Notes: a model not told the origin generated them from the sequence alone. Counted from the stretch's first letter, positions 23,226 through 36,313 are shown. The stretch is DNA of 64,000 nt from Neurospora tetraspora (GCF_033439725.1 NW_026944385.1:3753001-3817000), one strand, 5' to 3'. Numbers and translations are program-made.

Positions 23226-23602
23226 GAGCTCTTTCTCACCTCAAACAACTCCTTCGAACGGCGTGGATGACGGCTCTGCGCTCTGTAGAGAAAGTCCAGT
23301 GAAATTTCCCCATAACACACACAGTGGCAGATTAGCAAAGCCGTTGCATGTTTAGGATAGCGGGAGCATCACAAGCATATATACCCAATTATTGAGCCAA
23401 CAAAACAGATACCCCTCCACAGTCTTCAAAAGGGATTATCGAGTCCCCATGTTGTTCAAGTCAGCCGTAGACCTGCTAAATCTCGGCCTGCATACCCAGT
23501 AGCACCTACAACGCCGATTGACCCATCACCAAATGCGCAAACATTTAAACCCAACCAACCCTTTTATGGTCCCCCAATTCCCCATCTTTTAAATCTTCGT
23601 CA
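23226..23602. other. Convergent 3' intergenic region TRM10/PRI1
   Basis: 377 bp of 3' UTR sequence of two convergent genes; nothing else seen. Confidence 0.6.
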
Positions 23603-25436
23603 TCAAAACTCCATACTCTCACCTCCTCCTCCTCCTTCCTCCTCCCGCTCCCTCTTCACCTTAACCTCCCTCTCATCCTTCATCAACCCAATCACAAAGT
23701 TCCTAAAAAACTCAATATACCCCTTCAGACTCGTCTTCTCCCAATCCACCACATGTTTCTCCTCCTGCTTCTCCTCCTCCCCTTTTTTGGTTTCCGGTTT
23801 CTTCCACTCGTCAATCTCCCTAATCAGGCTCTGCACCGTCGGCACCCCCAACGGATCAAAACTCTCTAATCCCCCCCTCTTCACATCAATCGGCACACAC
23901 ACCCTCCCTGTGCCGGGGTGCACGACAAAGGGCGACTTGAGCAAATGGTTCAGCTTCTTGGACACCTCGATATCGAGGCGCGGGTACGTGTACTCGAGCA
24001 CGATATCTTGCTTGGCGTCGAGGAGGGACTTGGTGTCGAGGTTTTTTGCGGTGGACGTCTTGGCCACCGTGTCGATGTCGGCCCATTTCAGGGTTGAGGG
24101 GCGGTCCGGGCTAGAGGCCCACTTGTTGCGGAGGGCGGACACGAGTTGCTTTTGATCCGAAGGCAAAAGGGCGAGGAGTTTTTCCTGCTGGTCCTCGGTG
24201 CGCCACGGGTCTTGGGCCTCGAGCACGTCCGACTGGAAGTGCTGCTTGAGGATGTCGAGGGAGCGGACCAGGTGCGGGTGCAAAGGTCGGCGGAGGTTGA
24301 CTTTCTTGCCGCTCTGCGCGCCGCCCCGGATGACTTCGAGGTAGCCGGCGATGGCCCGACGTTTTTGGTCGTCCAGCGATCGCGCCGCCTTGTCGCATAC
24401 CCACGCGTGGGCACCGCGACGGCCAGAGTATACCCACATGATGTGCTTGAAGCCAAAGTCCTCGCGCAGCGCCGTGTCGATCACTTTGATGGCCATGGTG
24501 ATGAACTGCCAGCACTTTTGGCAGATATTGGCCTTGTCGCAGCAGGTGCGGATGTCGTCGTAGTCGGTCAAGTCGATATCGAAGCAGAGCTCCTTGGAGA
24601 GGGGCCGGAAGGCGGACGAGTTCCGTAGCGTTTTGCGATCTCGGGGGTTGGCTGTGTAGACGGGGCCGATTTCGAAACGCGAGGGCATGAGGCGGAGGAC
24701 ATCTTTGCGCAATCTGTTCGAGTCGCGTTAGCCAATGGATAGCCGGTAGGGAATTGGACGAAGGCACTCACAGATCCGAGGTGGTGAAGGATTGGTATCG
24801 TAGGTATGCGTCGTTCTGCAACGTGAAGGCGAATTCACGATGGCCGAAATCGTTGGTAGGTGTTGGGCTGTGGTTAAGCCATTGGAACAGGTATCGCCAC
24901 GGGAAGAGACGCTGGTAGAATGTGCGCATGACTTCGGGATCTGAGGCTTCGTGGAGATCAATCTCCATGTCACTACAGACAGCTAGTTAGCTTCTGCTGT
25001 TCTGGGTTTGGAAAGCATGATTGTGCTACCTTTGCGAGGAGAGCAGATCGGGTGAGCTTGCTGGCTCCCTCTTTGCTGCCTTGGAAGTTGGGAACTCGTC
25101 ATCTTCGTCGGAGTCCATCTCATCAAACAGTTCCTCGAGCTTCACTCCTGTCGCCGGTTTGCTCTCGCTCGGTGCACTCGTGGCAGCCTCTGGGACTGGC
25201 GTATCTTGATCGTTTTGTGGCTCGGCTTGGCTTTCAGCCTTGGACTCCGACTCGGCCAAGGTTTGAGTTGGGGCATTTGAATCCGTCATGTCAACGTCCT
25301 CGTCTGCTGGCTGCTGGACTTCCGGCACTTGGGCGGTTGTGCTCTCAGGAGCGGCATCCTCTTGCTGTTGTTGGTCGACATCGACCATGGGTGTCGGCGA
25401 GTCCTCTGACTCTGGTGGTGATTCGGAATGAGGCAT
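23603..25436 (-). CDS. pri1: DNA primase small (catalytic) subunit
   Basis: Makes the RNA primer for DNA polymerase alpha. Exons are 25436-25030, 24972-24772 and 24713-23603; introns are 57 and 58 bp, both phase 2, and the total is exactly divisible (572 residues). The core begins with MRTFYQRLFPWRYLFQWLNH. It continues across the second intron into LRKDVLRLMPSRFEIGPVY, and reaches the catalytic DxD in KELCFDIDLTDYDD (about 250-252). The zinc site is CCDKANICQKC; the nucleotide-binding loop is SGRRGAHAWVCD. It carries an acidic, Gln/Glu/Ser-rich N-terminal extension of about 135 residues (all of exon 1) that yeast Pri1 (409 residues) lacks, and a Lys/Glu-rich tail. It is divergent from the GH5 gene. 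Confidence 0.94.
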
Positions 25437-26222
25437 TGTGAGGTCGTTCAGATATGAGAGTAGTGTCCTTGAATCGAGTACTATCCTGTCCTGAGGTGAA
25501 CAGCCGTGGATGTTTGGAAGGTAAATAATCCTCCTCGTTTCCCAGTGTTGATTTCACGATTCACGAAACAATTCAGTAACCGTCGCGTCGCAAAACCGCG
25601 GCACGCGTAAAGCACTTGCAGTGGAGCGAGGACCATGCTCATGCAGGGGTGCACGCTGATAATCAAAGTCCACTGATGCATTCCAAGCATGTTAAACCCT
25701 AACCCTTTTCCCATGACATTAGATGGAACGAATTGGTTCCAATTGTTATTCGTTCCTCCCCAATTCTATACTTCTTCCTCCATTACCATGATCCCTTCCC
25801 AATTCCCCAACAGCTTCAACTTCACACATTGCGCGACTGCTTGAAGAAAGGGCGGGGTGTATGGGATGGGGATCGCTGCCGTGTGCTGGCGAGATCTTGG
25901 CCCCCTGTCTTCCCCGTATCCGCCCAGTTCCCCCCTGCCATCGCCTGTCATCCGGCCCCTTATCGCCGCTAAACCCCCGACGTCATTGGGGAAGGCGGGA
26001 ACAGCAGCCCAGCAACGTCGACCACTGACCAAACATGGGATCAACAAGGGCAGGCGGGAACTACCCAACACCGACCGATCATCCCAACCTTTTGTCTGAC
26101 TTTTCCTTGACCTCTTTACCTATCACATAATCCGTTAATCCGTGTACTAGTTGTTATACCGACTGTCTTATACCTCTTGCAACATTGATACATCGCCGAC
26201 CAGGGATACCTCTACCACCAAC
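25437..26222. other. Divergent promoter region PRI1/GH5
   Basis: 786 bp without a supported gene. It includes one AAACCCTAACCC stretch near 25694 (telomere-like but single) and a C-rich leader for the GH5 gene. Confidence 0.5.
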
Positions 26223-28665
26223 ATGGCCGGCTTCCGCCTCACCATCGAGAACGGCTCCTTTCGTGACGTCCACGGGAGACAGATCACGCTACGAGGCATC
26301 AATGTCGCGGGCGACGCCAAGTATCCCAACAAACCCGAGCAGCCGTCCCATGTCGGCGAGAACTTCTTCGATGGCGACAATGTCAAGTTTACTGGACGAC
26401 CGTTTCCCAAGGAAGAAGCCCACCTCCATTTCTCGCGTCTAAAACGGTTCGGATACAACACCATCCGCTATGTCTTTACGTGGGAGGCCATTGAAGCTGC
26501 TGGCCCTGGCATCTACGACGAGGAATGGATACAGCACACCATTGACGTTCTGCGCGTGGCCAAGAGCTATGGCTTCTACATCTTTATGGATCCTCACCAG
26601 GATGTCGTAAGTGAACTTCTCTTTTGTGTAGTTGTTGGCCTTTGGAAGCTAACTCTTGCGCGTCACAGTGGTCTCGTTTCTCAGGCGGCTCTGGCGCCCC
26701 CATGTGGACGCTCTACGCTGCCGGTTTGAACCCACAAAGCTTTGCAGCAACAGAGGCGGCCATTGTTCATAACGTCTACCCAGAACCCCAGAACTTTCCC
26801 AAGATGATCTGGTCGACAAACTATTACAGACTCGCTGCCGCAACCATGTTCACACTGTTCTTCGCTGGGCGAGACTTTGCGCCAAAATGTATCATTGACG
26901 GCGTCAACATCCAGGACTACCTACAGGATCACTTGTTCAAAGCTTGCGCTCACCTTGCGCAGCGAATACACGAGGCTGGGGACATTGAGAACGATGTGGT
27001 CTTTGGCTGGGAAAGTCTGAATGAGCCCAACAAGGGTATGATCGGTTATGAGGATATTTCCGTCATCCCTAAGGAGCAAAACTTGAAGAAGGGGACGTGC
27101 CCGACCATCTGGCAAACCATACTTACGGGGTCTGGTCGGGCGACTGAGGTTGATACGTGGGACATGGGCGGCATGGGTCCGTACAAGGTTGGAAGGGCGC
27201 TCATTGATCCTAGTGGTGAGCAGGCGTGGTTACCAGCCGACTATGACGAGTCTCGCTATGGCTACAAGAGAGACCCGGGGTGGAAACTAGGCCAGTGTAT
27301 ATGGGCTCAGCACGGTGTTTGGGATCCAGCCACCGACTCTCTGCTCAAAAAGGACTACTTCGGCAAGCATCCTCTGACTGGCGAACATGTCGACTATCCT
27401 TATTTCAGCAACCGCTATTTCATGGACTTTTTCCGCAAATACAGGGACACGATCCGAAAAATCCACCACGACGCCATCATCCTTCTTCAGGGACCTACCA
27501 TGGAGCTGCCTCCCAAAATCATTGGTACTGCGGATGGCGATGACCCTTTGCTAGTATACGCGCCACATTGGTACGACGGCATCACCCTCATGACGAAGAA
27601 ATGGAACCGAGTGTGGAATGTCGACGTGATAGGAATTCTCCGCGGTAAATATTGGAGCCCTGCGTTTGGGATCAAGATTGGAGAGACGGCTATCCGGAAT
27701 TGCTTCAAAAATCAGCATGCCACTATGAGACAGGAAGGTCTTGATTATATCGGGAATCACCCCTGCGTGATGACCGAGTTCGGCATTCCTTACGACATGG
27801 ATGACAAGAATGCTTACAAGACGGGCGACTACTCGAGCCAGTCGGCTGCGATGGATGCCAACCATTACGGTGTAGAAGGGGCGGGATTGGAGGGCTACAC
27901 GCTGTGGCTCTATATGACCAAGGTATGTATCAATATGTGGTCAACTTTTGCAGACTTGAAGCTAACCGGCGATTGTAGAACGATCATGAAAAGGGAGATC
28001 AATGGAATGGAGAAGATCTGTCCATCTTTTCGGTGGATGACAAGCTTCTTCCACAGTCACCCGTTCCGAAGTCACACAGTCCCAATCGGTCAAGATCTGG
28101 GTCAAGCTCTAGCATTGCGACTCCAACAGGCACTAAAGATGATGACTTGGACGACGACAGCAGCGTAACTCCAGCTAACATCAAGCGCACGCTCACCAAC
28201 CCCTCCATATCGTCGGAGAGCACGCAGCGTCAGCCGGAATTGACCAACAGTCCCGGATACCGCGCAGCCGAGGCATACGTGCGCCCAGCACCAATAGCCA
28301 CCGCCGGTACCGTGAAGAAATACGGGTTCGACCTCGGGTCATGCCAGTTCAACATGACAATCCAAGCTCCGGAGGCGGCCAAGCCGGATACTCCAACGGT
28401 GGTCTTCTTGCCCGACTACCACTTCCCGAAAGACGGCTGCCATGTGGAGGTAAGCTCGGGCAAGTGGGAGATTAGGAGTGATGAGGAAGAGACCACGTCG
28501 TTGCAGAAGTTGAGGTGGTGGCACGGAGAAGGAGAACAGACGCTTCGGGTTACGGGTGTGGTCAAGCAGGTTAATGGCGCCTCGGGTGAGGGGTCCGAGG
28601 TCGGATACTACGACCAAATCTTTAACCAGGCTAAAGGGTTTTTGGAGGCTTGCGTTGTCATGTAA
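26223..28665 (+). CDS. egh1: GH5 steryl-/glycosylceramide beta-glucosidase (EGH1 type)
   Basis: Glycoside hydrolase family 5 (fungal steryl-glucoside/glucocerebroside-cleaving group, like yeast Egh1 and Cryptococcus EGCrP), which removes glucose from ergosteryl glucoside or glucosylceramide. Exons are 26223-26606, 26669-27922 and 27979-28665 (introns 62 and 56 bp, both phase 0), 774 residues, close to yeast Egh1 (764). The acid/base Glu is in GWESLNEPNKG (about 246) and the nucleophile Glu is in VMTEFGIPYDM (about 497). The barrel starts with LRGINVAGDAKYP. A phospho-type Ser-rich linker (about 575-640) leads to a C-terminal beta domain (KKYGFDLGSCQFNM through GYYDQIFNQAKGF). No signal peptide, so an intracellular or membrane-associated enzyme is expected. 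The substrate is inferred from the family. Confidence 0.92.
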
Positions 28666-30332
28666 GGGCACTGAAGAATCTTGTATCTTTGACAGTGATA
28701 GCATTGAATGCATAGCGGAGCTTTGGGCGGGATTGTCGGTACATGTAAATGATGTTTCAGAAGTTTCTCGGTCCCAGGGTTGAAACAGCCGACGGATTGT
28801 CAGGAAAGCCCGGGAGTCCGAGGTGGAACCACGGAGGTTGAACGGCCCCACTGTGAAATCGGATCGGGCTCCCCATCGGGTCCAGACGCACGGGCGGGGC
28901 TGGCTAACTGTGGAGTCCCTGTTTGTTAAGACCGGTTTTGTCCCGACTCCCGAGTGGACGAGAAAGCTTGTGTTGACTGTTGACTTGTACAATTTTCGAC
29001 ATGAGCAGCTTGTCAAGTGAATAAGTTGTACTGGCATCTTGAGGTATCTTGTTCCACTTGTGCAGAAAGCTATGTAGGTGTCGCGAAACCCCAGCAGGCA
29101 CTGACCAGGCGAGCCAGGGTACCCGACACTAACAACGTCAGAGCAGCGCTACAAGGTACGTGTACCGCCCGAAACGACGGTGCTAGCGGGCAGCAGACGT
29201 ACGACGGACGGGATATCCGAGTAGGCTACTGAGACTGTGCTTTTGGCTACCTAGTACTGTTTGTTGTGTACCTCTAGAGAGCGACACGTTTTAGAGAGCA
29301 GAGGGGATCTGGACACACAAAGACACTTCACCCGAACAAGGACTGTCGTGTGTGGTGTTCTTCATGCGCGAGTCTGGCCCGCCCAGCCGGAAAAGATTGG
29401 GAATCAATGGACATGGGCAAGGGAAGGAGAAACGTGTAGACCTAGGGGGAGAAAGGGGTCATTTCAGTTGGTCATCTAATTTCCAGTTCTGCACAGTGTC
29501 ATACGATATTCCATTTTCATCCAAACATTATTTTTCATTTTCCTCGGCTCTACAATTGACGTTGTCGTACCACAACCACACAACCATTCAGCACAACCAC
29601 ACCTCTCCTCTCCAGGATCTGACGGTGCCGTCATTCGTGTCAACCGACAATCCACCTCAACCTCGATTAGGTGGTTGCCATCTTCCTCTTTCAGCTTCCA
29701 TCCTGTCAATCACAGTAACACTACCTACTACCTCTTTACACTATCGTCGACCGACCCTAGGTCCAGGTAGATATATCCAGCGCTAGGTATTGCCTACTTG
29801 AAGCTACCTTCCTACTTTACCTACAGCCCACACTAGAGGCCGTACCTCGGGACGCTCCATCACCCCGACCTTTGTTATCTCGACTGTGCCGCACCCAATA
29901 GCTGTCCGGGCCCAACAACCACAACACCCTCTTTTTTTTCTCAGAGCCAGCCAGGGTTGGTCGTCGAAGACATACGCTCGTTTGTCTCTATCCCCATCTT
30001 CGACGATAACGTCCTCCATATGTCACAGTCTAGGTAGCCCGACTCTAGGTATTCCAGCAGCAGGCCCATACCTTGGCATTCGCTTTCCTATTGCACCTTA
30101 GACTATCATCCCGTCCAAGCAGATATCCAGAAACATCAGACGACTCGCGCAAAACGATCGGCCTCAGCCTTCCCCGCCCGCGAACCTCGATCAACCGATA
30201 GTCCGTGGCCGGCGACCCTTGCCGGCCTCTGGGAAACCGCCATATACTGCCATACCCTCCGTGGCCATCGCATTATCGCCTTACTTTCCCGACGACATCG
30301 CTCAACACCGTACCTAGGTGTTGCCTCCGGCC
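28666..30332. other. Intergenic, GH5 3' to MAPKKK promoter and leader
   Basis: 1.67 kb without a supported gene. Several CTAGG/ACCTAG motifs lie at 29250-29260, 29757-29830 and 30311-30319. The last ~850 bp are C/T-rich and probably a long 5' leader of the kinase. Short ATG frames inside it could act as uORFs, but none stands out. Confidence 0.5.
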
Positions 30333-33300
30333 ATGTACCAAAATGGCCAGAGGGACCCTCCGCGGCCCTTTGCGGTCCCGCCGCCGCCGCCCATGTCACC
30401 CCCGCAAGTCGGTTCTGGAGTCGCAGGCATCAACAACGTCATGAACATTCCTCCTCCACCCCCTCGCTACCCGGGCGCACCAGGAACTGTGGGCGGCTCC
30501 CTATTGCCGCCTCCTCCCGGCCCGCCTCCCGGGAACCCGGGTTTCCCCCCGAGCGCTATTCCCCCGCCGAGCGCCTTGGGCGCTGCACCATGGCATGGCG
30601 CCTGGGGACGCCCATATAACGGACAAACCGCCTTCAACCTCCCTCCTCCCCCGCCTGGTGGAAATGGCGGGCTGCAGGCCTACAATCCCTTGTTGCATGC
30701 GCAGGCTGCGGCGGCGGCGGCGGCGGCTGCGTCCGCTTCCAACACCCCGGGCCCACCCGCCACCTCGATCACGATACCTCCCCCGCCTCCACCGAGCGAG
30801 CAAATGAGCGCGACCTATATCCCTTCGGCCGGCGACACGTATGGTGAAGGCGTGGGCATTCCGGGCTTGGGGCTGGCCGACGAGATCGCTGGCCCAGGGA
30901 GCTGGTTGGCAGGAACATCCATGGAGGATGCGCATAGGTTATATGCTGCTGCTCCCACGGCAGACAGGGGCTTATCGACCACCAGCAACACCCCCAACAG
31001 CTCGTCTGCCATCCCGCCCGAGCTGGCAGCGCAGTGGCCGCTTGAAAGGGTCTTGATGTGGCTTCAGGGAAACAGCTTCTCCCAGGACTGGGTGAACACG
31101 TTCAAGGTTTTGAACCTCCATGGTGCGCAGTTTCTGGAACTTGGCAGTGGTCATGGTGGTCGCGGAAACTTTGGTATGATGCACCAGCAGGTATATCCGC
31201 AGCTGGCGCATGAGTGCCAGATGAGCAAGACGGGCTGGGACCAGACGAAGGAGCGGGAGGAAGGCAAGCGGATGCGACGACTCATCAGGGGAATCGTGAC
31301 GGGTCGACCTGTAGATCCCTCCAAAGTTCCGGCAAGTGGAGGTGCACAAGGAGGAGGAGCTGGAGGCCATGCCCGCAAAGAGTCCGTTAGTGCAAGTGTT
31401 CCGCCGAGCGCAGGTCCCGATTCTGCAGATTCTCCAAACGTGGAGTTCAGCAAATCTCGTCCCTTCGTGCAGGAAGAGCAAGTTCAGTCCGGACCCAAGG
31501 CCCCGGGACCGGGCTTCGCAGGCAGGAGATTCTCCCAATCGCGCTCAACGACGATGCCGCTGCTGACGAGTACCATGTCATCAGCTGAGCCAAACCACCG
31601 TAGCCTGATGAAGAACCTGGATATAGACAGCGCCCGTCGTCACAGCCCGAGCACCAGTAACGTGAGCGAATCGGGCGACCTAAACGCAGGCACGTTCCGT
31701 AACGTCGGGAGAGAAAGGCAGGACAGTCCGATCGGTGGTAGTCCTATCCCTTCTTCTGCCCTCTTCCCTTCTAACGCTGGCCACCCAATTTTGTCATCGT
31801 CACCACGCAGTGGCAGCAGGTTTGGTCATCGTTCGCGCAACAGCAGTGATTCAGTATCCTCAAACGCAGCACAGTACGGGTCTGGCATTCCTGCCGATGC
31901 CGCAGCCATGTTCATTAAGAACGGAAGCCTCGCCGATATGATTAAGAATAGCTTTAACACAAACAACCCTGACCGTCGGAACGGTCAAGATGGCGGTCGG
32001 CCTTTGGGTGTCGTTGACACCGGAGACAGGAGTGCCGGGACTGACCCTCCAAACAGCGCCAAAGGCCCAAAGTCGTTCTTGTCGTTCTTGTCGCGGAACA
32101 AGAGAAAGGAAGATGGAACATCGCCTGACGAACTAGATTCACCCACCAGTCCAGCTACCGGTTTCAAAGCTCACTCGCTTGGTAGTCGTGCCGGTCATGT
32201 CAGCGAAACTTCCCTCGATCAGCGCCCCGGTTCAAGTATCTCGACTCACGATCACAGCCTCGGATTTCACAGTGGCCATAGTAGGAAGAAGAGCGTGGTT
32301 GCTACCCGGGTTTATCTCCTCGCTACTCTGGACCACTGGAATTATCGTATGTTGGATGTTACTGATATCGACTCCGCACATGACTTGAGACAGCTAGTGT
32401 GCATCAACCTGGGCCTACCTGACAGTGAAGGCGCGGCAATCTACGTGACTGAGCTGGGCAAGTTTGACCATGAGGAGCCCTTGGACGACATGAAACTACT
32501 CACGAACAAAAGGCTACGGGCGGACGCAGTCGGCACACTAAAACTGTTTGTGAGACCGGGCGGCATGACGAATTCACCGTATCCAGGTAACGGAACCCAA
32601 AGCGGTCAACCATCATCGTATGTCCCTCGTGGCGCCCCTCCCATGGACGAGGAAACTTTCAACAGGCTAAACGGACAAAGGCAGCGTTCTAGTTCATCGC
32701 CGCCGACGTCGAGGCAGAATACGATATCCAGCAAGGACCGGGACGAGAAGATGCCAGCGGCGGAGCAAATCGAGTACAAGGCGGAGCCCCCCCGAAAGCA
32801 CGCAACCAAGGAGACGAGCCCGGTCGGAGAGACGACACCGGTCGGCATCGTCGGCAGGAAAGTGGACTTTGACCAGCCCCGACTCTCACCCTTCGAGGAC
32901 AAGAGGCCCGATCACCTGTTTCCGGTACGAAAGGCACCTGCACCACCAGGGGACCCATCGGCTACTTTAACCAAGGTCAATTCACTGAGTAAGAAAACTG
33001 GACAGGGATTCCGACCTAGCACGGCGCATGCCACCCATCACCATCATCATCACAACGCCATAGATCATGGATACCACCAGAGGCGAGTATCGACCGACAT
33101 ACGCGAGAACCCGACGCCCGAGAGGCAAACGAGGAGGCCGGCCGCGATAAGAGGAACCGCCGAAGTGCCATCGCCATCAGGAGGAATCGGCAGCTTGTTG
33201 ATCAATATAGGCGGCCACCTGGGTGGCATCGGTCACCCTGTCGCCGGCGGTGCTCGCGCATTATCACCAAACCGTGTCGCCTCAGCGCCCGTCGGGCATG

Positions 33301-36099
33301 GTGGCGAGATGAGCGAACAGCAAAGAGGTAAGGGAGCCATGTCTTTGGTCGACTTTGGACAGCGCAACAGATCGAGCTCCGGTGCCAGTGCCGGTGTCAG
33401 TGGAGGCAGTAGCCCGCGGCCGTCGGGAGGTGTACCTGGATCGCCTGGGGCAACCACCTGGAGCTCCAGAAATGTGCCCTTCCTCGTCCCAGACTACTCG
33501 CCAGGTGGGGGGACTCCTCACCAGTCACCGTCGTCATCGGCAATGTCACTTGGAAGAGAAGGCGGACTTCACATGTCTAGCAGCTTCCGTGAACGTGTCC
33601 ATGGCCGGCAGAGCTCGGATCAGCGACTTCCTCGTCATGATCAAAACCCCTACCTTGAAACTAGAACAGATGCTAAAATGCGTTACCAAACAGCACGCGC
33701 GCCGTCACCTTCAGCTGTTAGTCCCAATGCTCGTAGGAGACCTAGCGAGTCTCATATTAGCCAGCAACAATATCAGCAGAATTACCGGCCATCGTCATCC
33801 CGGCCATCGTCGTCGCAGCAGCACCATCCACATCTTCAGCACCAGGCGCAGCAACAACAGCAGCAGCAGCAATATCAACCGAGACAACAGCAGCCACAGC
33901 CACCGCAACAACAGCCACAAGCTCCGGCCCAACACGAGGAGTCTAAGCGCAAATCCCATGGTCCAGATGTGGACTTCAGCGACAACGATGTGCGCTTCAC
34001 CCCACCTCCTGAGAGTGAATCTCTCAACGCCGGTTCAGACCATCAGGACAACGCAGACGATCAGGATGATTCGGACGACTCAGACGATGGCCTCTTTGCG
34101 GTCCCGATCTCGAAACCCAAGACAGCGGAGACGTCGAAGACAGAGGATGATTCGGGCGATGGCCTCTTCGCGGTTCCGATCTCGAAATTCAAGACAGCGG
34201 AGACGTCGAAGACAAAGGATGAATCGGGCAGGAGCGAGGAAGGACTCGGCAAGCGCCCAAGCTTGAAGCTGGCAACCGACCGCTCGAAGAAGAACTTGTC
34301 CGTGGCGTTCACCACACCCCAGGCCAGCCCTAGCATGGCCACGTTTACCGAGGAACCTGAACATGCCAGTGTGCCATCTTCCTCGGGGCACGGTCACCGG
34401 CAGTCAGCGCCTGTCACATCGGGATCATCAAAAGAATGGGAACAGGAAGAGACGGAGTGCAAGATTAGCAGGCGCAAGTCTTTCATTGAGAAGGACGTTT
34501 GGGCCAACCGTCCCCCGACCGACGCCCTTATCAACAACCTCGAGGACTTCTTCCCCAACTTGGACGTCGACCAACCTGTGCTTGAGGAGGGCGGTGACAC
34601 GGAGGTCGAGGCCCCGTCACCGATCGCCGAGGTTGATGAGAGCCAGTTCCAGACACAGCCACAGCAGATGGCGGAAACCATGGCTCAGAGCAACACCGCG
34701 GTTGCCAGTAGTAGCAGCAACGCGCCTACGCTCCCGCCGCTTAACAGGGTTTCTTCACTTTTCAACGAGAGCGATACCCTGGGGTCTGATGAGTCTACGC
34801 TGAAGGCGCTGGAATCACGCCCATCGTCGATGGCATCTGGCAGTGTGCGCCGGTCTAGAGGCCTTGGCCGCATGAAGTCCATCCGTGAGGTGGCCCGCGG
34901 TGCGCAGGAAGCCCACAAGCGCTATACGCAAACGTCGATGCAGACGAACGTGGCAGCACCGGGGGTTCCTAATGCGACGACCAACCTCATGCGGCGAAAG
35001 AGCACAAAGATGTTCAACGCCAACATTGTGCAGATCGAACCCAGGCGGGGGTCCATTCTGTCCACCATTCCCCAGGAGACCCTTCCCACGCAAGACAACA
35101 TCAACACATTGCCGAAGAGACAAACGACGTTCCGCTGGTTCAAGGGTCAGCTGATCGGCAAGGGCACCTTCGGCCGCGTCTACCTCGGTATGAACGCCAC
35201 AACCGGTGAGTTCCTGGCCGTCAAGGAAATCGAAGTCAACCCCAAAGCCGCCCAGGGCGACAAGAAGAAAATGAAAGAGCTGGTGGCCGCGCTCGACCAG
35301 GAGATCGACACGATGCAGCACTTGGATCACGTCAACATTGTGCAGTACCTCGGGTGCGAGCGCAAGGAGACTTCCATCTCCATCTTCCTCGAGTACATTT
35401 CCGGTGGCTCCATCGGCTCGTGTCTGCGCAAGCACGGCAAGTTCGAGGAGCCCGTGGTGGCCTCGCTCACGCGCCAGACGCTTTCGGGTCTGGCCTACCT
35501 GCACCGCGAAGGGATCCTGCATCGCGACCTCAAGGCGGACAATATCTTGCTGGACCTGGACGGCACGTGCAAGATTTCCGATTTTGGTATTTCCAAGAAG
35601 ACGGATAATATTTATGGTAATGACAAGACCAACTCGATGCAGGGGTCCGTGTTCTGGATGGCGCCCGAGGTGATCAGGTCGCAGGGCGAGGGGTATTCGG
35701 CCAAAGTGGATATTTGGTCTCTGGGCTGTGTGGTGCTGGAGATGTTTGCGGGCCGCAGGCCGTGGAGTAAGGATGAGGCGATCGGGGCTATTTACAAGAT
35801 TGCGAATGGCGAGACGCCGCCGATTCCGGATGATATCCGGGAGGAGATCACGCCGATTGCGATTGCTTTTATGCTGGATTGCTTTACTGTGTAAGTTTTT
35901 TTTTTCTGGGTGGAGAGTTGTGAGGAGTTGAAGATCGATGTGTTGTTGCTAATACTGACGACGAAAAAAACAAAACAGCGACCCAACCGATCGCCCCACC
36001 GCCGACGTCCTCCTCTCCCAACACCCCTTTTGCGAGCTGGATCCTAACTACAGCTTTATGGATACGGAGCTGTATGCTAAGATTAGGGGCACTTATTAA
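30333..36099 (+). CDS. mik-1: Cell-wall-integrity MAP kinase kinase kinase (BCK1/MIK-1 type)
   Basis: Serine/threonine kinase acting below protein kinase C and above the MKK1/2- and SLT2-type kinases in the cell-wall integrity cascade. Exons are 30333-35890 and 35979-36099 (88-bp intron, phase 2), 1892 residues. N terminus is Pro-rich. A SAM-like helical region lies at about 230-300 (WPLERVLMWLQGNSFSQDWV), and a Ras-association-like ubiquitin fold at about 655-745 (VYLLATLDHWNYRMLDVTDI). Long disordered Ser/Pro/Gln stretches follow. The kinase domain spans about 1600-1885: glycine loop IGKGTFGRVYLG, Lys in FLAVKEIEV, HRDLKADNILL, DFGISKK, and GSVFWMAPEVI. The start was taken as the ATG at 30333 (MYQNGQ). 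It differs from STE11-type kinases by length and the RA/SAM layout. Oddities are a natural run of six His (about residue 903) and a tandem 24-residue duplication at about 1250-1300. Confidence 0.94.
34086..34229 (+). repeat. 72-bp tandem duplication inside the MAPKKK gene
   Basis: Two adjacent 72-bp copies (unit starts 34086 and 34158), each encoding a unit of the form DGLFAVPISKxKTAETSKTx followed by four acidic or Ser/Gly residues. The copies differ at few bases and keep the frame. Confidence 0.85.
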
Positions 36100-36282
36100 T
36101 TCAAACGAACGGACGACACATCGCCATCTATCATATCATTCTCTGTGGTGGGCTTATAGGAGCGAGGAGGGTACATAGCGGTAACATTGTGATGCGCGCA
36201 AACAAACACTTGAGCACTTGTGCTTACTCACCACGTTACCACGGACAGGAGGGAGGCCAGGAGAAGGAACCAGCCAGGGAGG

Positions 36283-36285
<3 letters not shown>

Positions 36286-36313
<28 letters not shown>
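36286..36313. repeat. Poly-G run, 28 bp
   Basis: Uninterrupted guanine tract directly after a G-rich purine stretch, about 190 bp past the kinase stop codon. Confidence 0.85.

Noticed and set aside
25690-25703. Telomere-like CCCTAACCC (also near 16770 and 54988)
   Set aside because: Single copies only, not arrays; no sign of an interstitial telomere.
28339-29037. 232-codon minus frame over the end of the GH5 gene
   Set aside because: It overlaps a well-supported exon and has no family features.
29352-29786. 144-codon forward frame in the MAPKKK leader
   Set aside because: Composition is leader-like (Ser/Pro/His/Thr) with no conserved motif; at most a uORF.
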